Made by a program: the position numbers and the translations under genes. Below are positions 55,190 through 64,000 of a DNA stretch of 64,000 nt, in pieces. Within the stretch, counting starts at the first letter, position 1, and the number at the start of each line of letters is the position of its first letter. The notes below the pieces were generated by a model, which worked only from the letters and a program-made list of their open reading frames with translations, had not been told where the DNA came from and did not search any database. Source of the DNA: Selaginella moellendorffii (Eukaryota; Streptophyta; Lycopodiopsida; Selaginellales; Selaginellaceae); assembly GCF_000143415.4 (NCBI RefSeq), contig NW_003314273.1:760222-824221 (forward strand), in the 5' to 3' direction.

Positions 55190-56894
55190 TGCAGGAGTAG
55201 TGAAAGAGCTGCAGCTTAAGAGTAAGCTATTGCTATGTTGTCTCGCTCTTATTTGGTTGTGTTTCTATGTTTTAGGTGACCTGCCAATCCTGTGGAAGAA
55301 AAGGCTTTTGTGGGAGAACATCCGCGAGGCAAAACTGGGACAAGTGAGCAGGGAAGTGCCCACCGAGCTCGTCACGGCTGCGGTGTCAATCAAGTTGAAG
55401 CGGGAAGAAGCAAGGAAAACAATGAGAGTGATTCAAGATTCGAGACTCCCTCTGGAAGAGTTAACGTCGTCAGCCCGTCTTTGCCGATATCTCGACCATT
55501 GTAATCCGGAAGGCTTACATAGTTCTCACTGAAGCCGCGCTCTCGATCCTGGAAGCACGAGCATATGCTGGTCATTGGCAAGACAGTACAGGCTGCGGAT
55601 GGATCCTGCGTTTTCGGACAGGAGTATTATATGGGAGGAAGGTGGCAAGCTTGGTGCAAGTTATTACTTCAGGGCGCAGGGAAAGACCGGGGACTTCGAC
55701 CGCTACATTACAGAAACTACTGTTTTTCTGGTCGACGGTACAGTTCAGAATTGGGCGAATGTTGTCTTGTTTACGTGCACGGATAGAAAAGGCTCGCTGT
55801 GGCACTTCATCAAAGAGACGTCCATTGTCACATTCTACATGCCGGTGTAGACGGCGAATGGATCACAACAAGGCGAACGTTATTTTTTTATGTCCCCGGA
55901 TCTAGATGGTTGTCTGTGGCACTTCGTCAAAGAGACGCATGTGATCAGATTCGCCATGCCTCTGTGGGACTTGTGTGAATTGTTGCTCGCTGCGCCACTT
56001 GCCGGGCACGGGGATTGCAGCGACGGCGCAGTCATGGAGCGTTACCAAAGGTTTGGGGCCTCAGTGCGCTCTGTCTTGGTTCAGTACGAGAATACGATGT
56101 ACGCCAACTGGTTTGATCAAGCCTTACAGACTGTGAGAAACAGAGCGCGGATCATGTACTCGATTCTGAACATAATGCCGGGGCAATTCGTAAGTGCTTT
56201 CATTCTTCATGTGAAGGTGGTCAGTGCAGATTATAAGGACAGCATGAGGGTCGAAGCACCTCACATGTCTCAGTCGAAATTGGCTTGCACAAGCGTCGTA
56301 CTCCAACAAAAATATCCCGACGCACCACATGCTCAAACCTCTTGCCCACTAGAACCCTTTCCTGCTTGATGTCGTGATCTTTGAGATGCAGGAAACTGCC
56401 TGTAAGTGGAACTTATCCAAAGGCTTAAAGATGCTAATTTCAAGGGACAGTACGACATGACAGAGGCCAGTGAACGAGAGAAAATGGAAGATGAGGCTAA
56501 AGAGGAAGTAGAGCCAGAGATCAGCGAGGTTGAAGAGGAACAGGGATTGGTGCAACTTAAGAGATCTCAAAAATGATTCGCTTTTTATTCTCTTATTATA
56601 TTATGGACTAATGAAGTTTTGGTTACCATTAACAGGCAGTATCTTCAGGATATCATCAAGACCTACAACATTAAAGGATTCTACTTTGTTGTGCCGTATA
56701 GACTATCCGTATCAAAAGTTTTTATCATAAACTTTCTTGGCCTTGTGAGCTGTGGGTCCTCGATTAACCGCGCTCGCAAAAGCCCGGTAATCAGTATGTT
56801 CCAGGAGAAAACGTTTCTGTGCGATGTCTTGGAAAACTCAAGCTCCGCTTCGAGAATTTGGGTTGCAGACGAACTATTTCAAGTAGTAAATTAG
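55190..56894 (+). pseudogene. Crinkler-RHS-type protein pseudogene
   Basis: Frames in several phases repeat the intact gene at 57,707: LLWENIREAKLG and TELVTAAVSIKLKREEARKT (55,300), RMDPAFSDRSIIWE and YYFRAQGKTGDFDRYITE (55,600), MPLWDLCELLLAAPLAGHGDC (55,957), YQRFGASVRSVLV and a C-terminal IKGFYFVVPYRLS (56,640-56,710). The P-loop region is deleted: the homologue of KGTPGTGKTV is reduced to VIGKTV, followed by a shift. The SAP-like part is only partly visible. No ubiquitin-like header precedes it. Frame breaks occur near 55,530, 55,850 and 56,370-56,600. Confidence 0.85.
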
Positions 56895-57706
56895 ATAATA
56901 GGTGATTGTTGTATGAGAAAAAAGTGACTATACTGATGCAAAACGTTGTTGCCGGATTTAATCGTTGCTGGAGATGAAAACTCTATCATTTATCTGTGTC
57001 TAATTCATCATTTATTCACTCAAAGCATACAAAACGTGAAAAAGGTATGAAGTTGTTACCTGATTTTCCCAAAGAGTAGCAGGGAAGAGTGAGAATTGCT
57101 AGTGGTGAAGGATGGATGCGGCTGCCTTGCCTTCTTCGCACAGCTGTCGTAAGGCTTTTTCGCAACGATTCAAGAAACCTTAGTGCGAAAGCATTGTCCC
57201 TCAAGCTACGGCTGGGTGGCGATCTGACCTTATCAAGGATCTGCTCCTAGTAAAGGTGAAATGATTTACACAATAATACATTTATTTAATATGAATCAAA
57301 TATTTTAACAAACAATCCATGCAATTGTCTAATGCGTAAGAGCTGAAATACTGCGACTTTCTCTGGTAAGCTTGATCTCTGACTATGACGCCACCGCCCC
57401 CGCCACCTCACCGGGAGCACGCGAGGAGGACGTCGCCGCCCAAACCATCGCCAAAGAGGGTGCCGACAACTTCATCTCCGCAAGACCAGGAAGTCTATCA
57501 CCTCTCAGCCACAAAACCTATATACTTTCAGCAAAGACGTTGAGGTCGGTGGTGGTCCCTGGTGTTGTGTGCTCTGTGGAAGGAAGGGTGGAAGAGTTCA
57601 GCCACCGAATGACAAACGAAATCATCAAACGTGTGCAATGAAGAATACCTCGAAGTTAGAATCTCAAGGTGCTTTACCCTGAACCCTAAAAGTGACTAAA
57701 CGAAAC
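56895..57706. other. Intergenic, flank of Crinkler-RHS genes
   Basis: AT-rich in the middle (57,240-57,330). Short open frames (57,016-57,204 minus; 57,372-57,641 plus) match nothing known to me. A GACTATGACGCCACC tract precedes the second. Confidence 0.4.
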
Positions 57707-60211
57707 ATGGCGGTCTGCGTTACCGTGAAGTCTACCGATGGCGTGGTTCTGGGCGAGCGGAAATTCAAGCGTCCAAGGGTGTTGGATTATCTGCGGGACG
57801 CCTATGGGCGTGGGTGTCTTCTAGATGCTGATGGGTATGCAGTTTTGGACGAGAGTGTGGGAGGCGGCCAATACGTCTACGAACTAGGTTTGTTCTTGAG
57901 CTGAACTGAAGGGTGATCTTGGTTCTATGGCGGCTACACTTCCTGTTTTCTTCCTGGCTGTAAATGTGTTACTGCTGCTGCTATGTCTTCCATTTTGCAC
58001 CTTGACTAATTTGTTTCTGTTACAGTGCCTACACTTCAGGCTGGACCAACACTTGAGGCTGCGCCAGGTGCCCTTTTGTTGTTTGTGTGCTTTGGATCCA
58101 AGTGGTGTTTGCCTGCTCTTGTTGAGTTGGAGGATTCTCGGGTCAATGAGCTTACTGTCCGCTCTCATGCATGGTTTTCGCAATTTTGTGCCGTTGCCTC
58201 CCTGGGTGTGGTTTTCGCAATTTTGTGGTCTTGGTGTTACGAGACGTGTGTCCTTTGCTCCAGGAGTTTGCCTGGCCTGTTGTGACTCTTATGATATCGT
58301 GACCTGAGTAAGCTGCTTGCCTCGTGCTTGGATGTATGTTGTTCTTCCCTCGCTTCTGATAAATTTTGTTCTGTTCCAGCGCCTGTTCCTCCTCCATCAG
58401 GTGGGCACTTCTTGCTTTGTGCTTTACTTTGGCCCTCGTAGAAATTGCCCGCTTTGTTTCGATTGCTTCTTCTCATGGCCTGATATTTTCTTCCACTTGC
58501 AGTGGTATATGACCTGCGGCCTCTGTGGGAGAGAGTCAGGGAGGCGAAACTCGCAGTAGTGACAAGGAAAATGCGCACCGAGCTCGTCACGGCCGCGGTG
58601 ACAACCGATTTCAAGCGGGAAGAAACAAGGAATGCAGCGAGAATGATTCAAGATTCGAGGACTGTCAGCTTGACGACGTTAACTCTTCCAGAGGGGATCA
58701 CTTTTATGGATTCCCAAATCTCGATCATTATGATCCGGAAGGTTTACATATTTCTCGCTCAAGCTGCGCTCACGATGCTCAAGGATTCTGGAAAGCACAT
58801 GCAAGTTAAAGGTACTCCAGGCACTGGCAAGACGGTTTTTGGCTTCTACTTGTTTTACAAGCTGCGGATGGATCCTGTGTTTTCGAATTGGACTATTATA
58901 TGGGAGCAGGGGTCCAAGCATGGCCCAGGTACAAGTTATTACTTCAGGGCAAATGAGCTGCTGCAGGGAAAGACCGGGGACTTCGACCGTCGAATTACAA
59001 AAGACACTGTTTTTCTGGTAAACGGTCCGGAAGCAACACTGCGAATGGTTCAGAATAAGGCGCACGTTATTTTCTTCATGTCCACGAAGGATTCGAAGGA
59101 CTGTATGTGGCAGTTCGAGAAAGATACGGACCTGGTCACATTCTACATGCCCCTGTGGGACCTGTGTGAATTGTTGCTCGCTGCGCCACTGGCCGGGCAC
59201 GGGGACTGCTCCGAAGCAGCAGTTAGGGAGCGTTACCAAAAGTTTGGCGGCTCGGTGCGCTCTGTCTTGGTGAGGCACAACAACCCGAACTACATCTGCA
59301 GGTTTGCTCGAGCCTTAAACACCGCGAAAGACAAAGCCCGGATCATGTACAGGATTGGGAGCATGTTGCATGAGAAGGACGTAAGTAGTTTCATTCTTCA
59401 TTTGAAGGTGGTCAGTACAGATTTGAAGGACACCATGGTAGTGTTTGCATCTCAATACGTGGAGGAGCAACTTTCGTTGCTTGAAGAGGAAGAAGCTACA
59501 CAACGGGCTATAGAGTATATAAGACAGAATCAGGGTATCAAGGACGAAAGGATTCTCGTGGGCAAGAGGTTTGAGCATTTGGTGCATCAGCTTTTTCGCT
59601 CGGACGCTTTTGGAAACCACGTCTTCCAAGCACGGCGCTTGCACAAGCCAATTTCGATTGAGGAGCTTCGAAGTTTTTTGAGACGGAGGGATCTGCCTGT
59701 AAGAGAGAGGAAAGCTGCGCTTATCCAGAGGCTGAAAGATGCTGACTACGAAATGGAAGAGTGGCCAGTGATCGAGGACAAACAGGACATGGAAGACGAA
59801 GTGGAGCCAGAAGACGAGGTTGACGAGGAAGTGGCTGCAGAGGAACAGGAAGCGGTCCGGTTTAACTGCCAGGGGAAGTTTCAGACCTTCAAAAGCTTGG
59901 ACGAGATTGACCCCAAGTCTAGGGGTTACTTCAAGCCTGACGCTCGAAATAATCCGCTATTCGATTCAATTATTCTATTAGGTGATGGCCATGCCCTTCA
60001 GGTTACCATCAACGATTGCCACCAAGCCAGCGCCAAGTACATTGATGAGCTTATCAAGAGGTACAACCTCAAGCGCTTCTACTTTGTTGTACCGCAGGAA
60101 ATGTTGGAGAGCTACCCATACCAGAAGCTGGTACTAGGATTGCAGGAGGTTTCTTGGCCTTGTGAGCTCTGGGTCCTTGGAGTGCGCTGGACCGTTTTAA
60201 GCACTAAATAA
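57707..60211 (+). CDS. Crinkler-RHS-type (CR) protein: ubiquitin-like header, P-loop NTPase, SAP-like and nuclease-like regions
   Basis: Four exons (57707-57887, 58026-58067, 58380-58400, 58503-60211; all splits in phase) give about 650 aa. The first 60 residues (DADGYAVLDESVGGGQYVYE) look like a compact beta-grasp header. A Pro-rich linker made by the two tiny exons follows. The NTPase has Walker A GTPGTGKT (185-192), a DxxxxLxDG-like DTVFLVNGPE, and the family-typical MPLWDLCELLLA ... RYQKFGGSVRSVL (about 299-333). A SAP-like segment ISIEELRSFLRRRDLPVRER spans about 464-498, then an acidic hinge, then the C-terminal FDSIILLGDGHALQVTIND ... RFYFVVP (568-612) of restriction-nuclease-like CR/RHS domains. 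Known relatives are Crinkler effectors of oomycetes/fungi and RHS proteins of trypanosomes; role here unknown. The header call is by position and shape, the others by motif. Confidence 0.8.
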
Positions 60212-61566
60212 CTCACCTTAGGTTGCCTGTTTTCTAGTGTATTAGAATGTTCTTGGTGGGTGTTGATCTTCCACCGGCTTGACAGTTGTGGTGAATTGGT
60301 TTAATTTGGAGGCTCATCTCTTGCTAGATGGACTCACTAGAAGGTGTTCCAATTTTTCAATCATGAGGGGGAAAAGCTGCAAGTCACTACAACATCAAGG
60401 TGCGTGTGTTGGTCAGCTGCCATGAGCTTTGTGACATTCGTATCTATGATTCAGCCATGCTGGGCTTGTAGATCACCATAATCCAATTATCTCTACCACT
60501 TTCCAGTGAAAGATCTTCTGCTGAGAACAAACGTAGCTCCTAGCAAGCTCACAACCATCTTGTTGCGATCAAGAACAATGTCCTTTGCAAGAACAAGTTC
60601 TATGGGCCTAGTGAGTGATTCTCAGTTTTTACTTGACTAATCAGTTTAATGTGGAGGCTTGTTGTCCTCCGCAGTGATTGCTTCACTCCTACGTCGGGAA
60701 TATGGCTTTCGCATCAAGCTCCACTCTGCATTGAGCATTCTGCGAGCTCTTTCTTGATGAGGAGGACGTTGTTCTTGATCGCAACAAGATGGTTGTGAGC
60801 TGCTTGGAGCGACGCTTGTTCTCAGCACAAGATCTTTCACTGGGAAGTGACATCAAAAATCCTCCACAGTGATTGCTTCACTCCTACGATGGGAATATAG
60901 CTTTGCCGCCAATTGAAAGGAAATAATACACAAGCTGATTGCGGGACGTTCCTGGAACTTTATAACTCGAGGTAGAGTATGATTTTATCGTTCTCGGTTC
61001 AATTCCATTTTTCTCACAGGAGATTTATTGGAGCACGATGATCTCGAAATCTCACTTCGAGTACAGACTGCGAGCTCTTTCTCATGAAAGTTACAACAAG
61101 AGCACACTCATAAACATTCCATTTTCATCTTTGAGTGTTGAGAACTACAGCTCTCATCATTCTTTGAACAGCTTGGACGAAGATCGCCATTTCGTTCCTT
61201 CTCGCACGACGATTGGGTTGAGTGATTCTGCTCGTGGCGCGATCAGATCGATCGCGTTTCTAGCTCTATCATCTTCTTCTTCGTCTTCCCTTCGCAGGCG
61301 CCGAAGATTTCGTTCCTCCGCCGCCTATTGTCGCTGGGACTTCTTGGACCATCAATCCAATGCAAAATATCAAATATTTCTATGGCGGGTTAGGGTTGAG
61401 CTTGGGTTGGGTGTGATGGCGGTGATTGAGCGGCGCCGCGCTTCGCTGAGGTATGTGGCGGCGCGCGGGCATTTCTCGAGTGATTCTCGGCCGAGAAATT
61501 GACTTTTGGAGCATGCAGGGGATGATGACCTTGTAGGCGCCGGTGGTTGGATTTGCGATTCCAGGC
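60212..61566. other. CR 3' flank and SPP 5' flank
   Basis: Contains the inverted repeat and an open frame of 154 codons (61,038-61,502) whose product matches no family I know. It overlaps the likely SPP leader, so I do not call it. Confidence 0.45.
60497..60849. repeat. Inverted repeat with 87-bp arms
   Basis: The left arm (60497-60583, ...CCAGTGAAAGATCTTCTGCTGAG...) is matched by the reverse complement of 60763-60849 with about ten differences. The arms enclose about 180 bp. A further direct repeat of about 44 bp (GCAGTGATTGCTTCACTCCTACG) occurs inside (60,666) and just outside (60,861). This could be a foldback element or a hairpin RNA source. Confidence 0.75.
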
Positions 61567-64000
61567 ATGGCTGCTCACTGTGGCATCTCGCGGATTGCCA
61601 TTCCAGCTCCTCCGGCACAGTGTACACCGAGTCGAGACCAGATTAGCGGCAAGAGATCGTGCTCGTTAGTCGGTCCCAGTGGCTGCGTTGCGCTCTCTAT
61701 CAGCAATCACGACGAGCAACGCCGGAAGAACAGATTAAAGTCGCGGATTTTGGCCTCCAAATTCAGGTCTGGGATTTTCTTGCTCTAGTTTTTGGATTCA
61801 AACATTGCTGCGTGTGTGCCAGCAGATTAGAAGGCGGTGTGTTGCACGATAGTTCCTTCCATGGAAGAAGATTTTTGGATCGTTCCAAAGGCAGCCATGA
61901 ACAACGTCTTTCCTCGTGCTGTTGTTCGTCGTCTACCACAACTACAAGTAGTTTCCAGGCCAGATTGAGAAGCCGCGGCTTGAGTTGGATGCAATGTCCT
62001 GCCAGTCCCAGAGTCCCATTGCTCAATCGTCCACAAGTATCAACTTCGGTACGCTTCGGACCTTTTTCTTTTTCCACTTCTGTCCTGTGTGTTACTGACG
62101 CGAGGAATGCAGGCAGTTGCACGAGCATCAGTCGGACCGACGGAACCTCAAGCGACAAGCTTGAAATGGTTGAATGATGAGAAGGTTTCGGAGAAGGACA
62201 GCGAGGGTGACGAAAGTAGCACGAATGGAATGCTCGGTATAGAAGATCATTTGAAAAATATGCTTCCTTCACACCCAAAGCTACACCGGGGACAGTTGGA
62301 CAACGGCCTGCGCTATGTCATTCTGCCGAACAAAGTACCTCCAAACCGGTATGATATCCTCTCTAGCTTCTTTATAAGTGATTGGAACTCGTTTTTCCAG
62401 ATTTGAAGCTCATATGGAAATGCATGTCGGGTCTGTGGATGAAGAAGAGCACGAGCAAGGCATAGCGCATATGATTGAACACGTTACATTTCTGGGAAGT
62501 AAAAAGCGTGAAAAGCTTCTGGGAACTGGTGCCCGTTCTAATGCGTACACCGATTTCCACCACACAGTGTTTCATGTTCATTCACCTGTGACCGCACAGG
62601 GAACCAACGAACCCCTTCTTCCTCTTGTGCTTGATGCTCTACACGAGGTTCGCAATCTGTATTCTATATCCGCTTTTTTTTAATCTTTTGTCGTACAGAT
62701 TGCTTTCAAACCAAAATTTCTGGCTTCACGAATCGAGAAAGAAAGAAGTGCCGTTCTTTCAGAGTTACAAATGATGAATACAATCGAATACCGAGTAGAC
62801 TGCCAGGTATAGTGCGATTAGGCATGCATTTCTTTTTGTCTTATGCTGCTATTGCAGCTTTTGCAACAACTGCACTCGGAAAATCTACTGGGCTACAGGT
62901 TTCCCATTGGTTTGGAGGAACAAATCAAACAATGGGATGTTGAAACAATCAAAGCGTTTCATGATAGGTGGTACTTCCCTGCGAATGCAACCTTGTTCAT
63001 AGTTGGCGACATTGGCAGTGTGGGACGAACTATAGAGTTGATTGAGGTCAGTTGATGAAGTTCATATTTTTATAAGCTGACAATGAGGGCATTCGCATTT
63101 GAAGGCGCAATTTGGCTCAACTCCTGCTGGATTGCATCATGCGAACCTGGCTAGTCCGCTAGCTAATATTCTAGCATCCGCTTCACAACAACTACCGAAA
63201 CTTCAAAAAGGATTGGCAGGCCCAACAGCCGTTGATCCTCCTCCTGTTTCATTCTTATCAGCGCCGACAAGAAAGGAAAGGCATGCAATAAGACCTCCTG
63301 TTAAACACAGCTGGTCTTTACCAGGGATAAGCGGAGAAAACAAAGTGCCATACATCTTTCAGCACGAACTTCTTCAGAATTTCTCGCTGAACCTTTTCTG
63401 TAAGGTATGGACTCTCATCAGTATCTTTCCACGCGAGAAGTAACGGCTTGTGTATGATTTCGCAGACACCCATCCAAAGAGTCCAAACTTATTCGGATAT
63501 ACGCGACGTATTGATGAGAAGAATTGTCTTGTCCACATACCAATTTCGAATTAGTACACGCTACAAGGTTTGAAGTAGCAATTTTTGACGAATCGAGCTT
63601 ACTGGTTGTATTGAATCAGAGTGCCAATCCACCTTTCATCAGTATAGAGCTGGATCATAGCGATTCTGGACGAGAAGGATGCACTGTTACTACTCTTGCC
63701 GTCACTGCGGAACCGAAGGATTGGTCCGGAGCGCTCAAAGTTGCTGTCCAGGAGGTCTTGTTCATTGTGCAGTAGAGGAATCTAACATACTAACACATTT
63801 TCCTACAGATTAGCAGATTAAAAGAGCACGGAGTCACTAAAGGAGAGCTGGCAAGATATTTGAATGCTCTTCTAAAAGACAGTGAACATTTGGCAGCCAT
63901 GATTGACAGCGTTCCATCAATTGACAATCTGGACTTTATCATGGAAAGTGATGCAGTTGGACATACTGTTATGGATCAACAGCAGGGTTATGAAGCGCTG
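61567..64000 (+). CDS. SPP: Chloroplast stromal processing peptidase, 5' part (runs off the window)
   Basis: Ten exons visible: 61567-61766, 61826-62036, 62113-62348, 62401-62647, 62699-62806, 62858-63046, 63105-63404, 63466-63567, 63620-63754, 63809-64000 (cut). A transit-like N-terminus precedes the M16 zinc site HMIEHVTFLGSKKREKLLGT, then LGTGARSNAYTDFHHTVFHVHSP, RVEKERSAVLSELQMMNTIEYRVDCQ-type and WYFPANATLFIVGDI, all closely matching plant SPP. SPP removes transit peptides after plastid import; with the TOC159-like gene it marks import-pathway genes in this window. Exon 2 has a CAGCAG acceptor pair, so one residue (Ser) is optional. The start at 61567 is the first ATG of the frame; a GTG eight codons earlier was ignored. 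Confidence 0.95.

Noticed and set aside
57372-57641. 89-codon frame between the CR copies
   Set aside because: No family resemblance and no splice partner that I can see; kept only as intergenic.
61038-61502. 154-codon open frame before SPP
   Set aside because: No recognisable motif, overlaps probable SPP leader, and its Arg/Ser-rich part is low-complexity.

Overview
The window is nuclear DNA of a land plant, most likely a lycophyte of the Selaginella type. The basis is a set of plant-only or plastid gene families (TOC159-like GTPase, stromal processing peptidase, MIZ1-like, NPG1-like, PPR, VIER F-box), many very short spliceosomal introns (mostly 41-80 nt), GC-rich single-exon genes, and islands of AT-rich decayed retrotransposons. 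The species is inferred, not proven.

Layout. 1-4,920 is a compact gene cluster: CXIP4-like, VMA21-like, dynein light chain roadblock-type, an NDUFAF4-like protein and a ZIP transporter. 4,921-12,780 is AT-rich, holds one N gap (5,378-5,995), and consists largely of a decayed LTR retrotransposon with older insertions inside it. 12,790-20,540 carries a plastid-type ABCD half-transporter, a MIZ1-like gene and the beta subunit of mitochondrial processing peptidase. 21,399-34,605 is a nested stack of LTR elements. From outside in it holds an old LTR element, a non-autonomous element without coding capacity, a Cassandra TRIM with a 5S rRNA-like LTR and identical LTRs, a 1.13 kb solo-LTR-like unit, and a young Ty3/gypsy chromovirus (24,897-32,818). 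The chromovirus pol carries an internal LTR fragment and two spliceosomal-type introns. A tRNA-Gln(CUG) lies at 35,197-35,268.

From 35,650 to the end the window is again gene-dense: NPG1-like, TOC159-like, a KIC/PBP1-like EF-hand protein, a VIER-type F-box/LRR protein, PDX1, a GDSL lipase pseudogene, a protein kinase, a plastid membrane protein of unknown function, a Rab11/RABA GTPase, a PPR protein, a decayed and an intact Crinkler-RHS-type protein, and the 5' part of the stromal processing peptidase gene, which runs off the right edge.

The housekeeping genes share no single pathway. Plastid and mitochondrial protein import and maturation are represented three times (TOC159-like, SPP, MPP-beta). 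The most unusual items are the Crinkler-RHS-type gene with ubiquitin-like header, P-loop, SAP-like and nuclease-like regions next to a broken paralogue; the introns and LTR fragment inside the chromovirus pol; and the intact Cassandra element. Exon coordinates were assigned by hand from GT/AG sites, reading phase and family resemblance, without transcript evidence.
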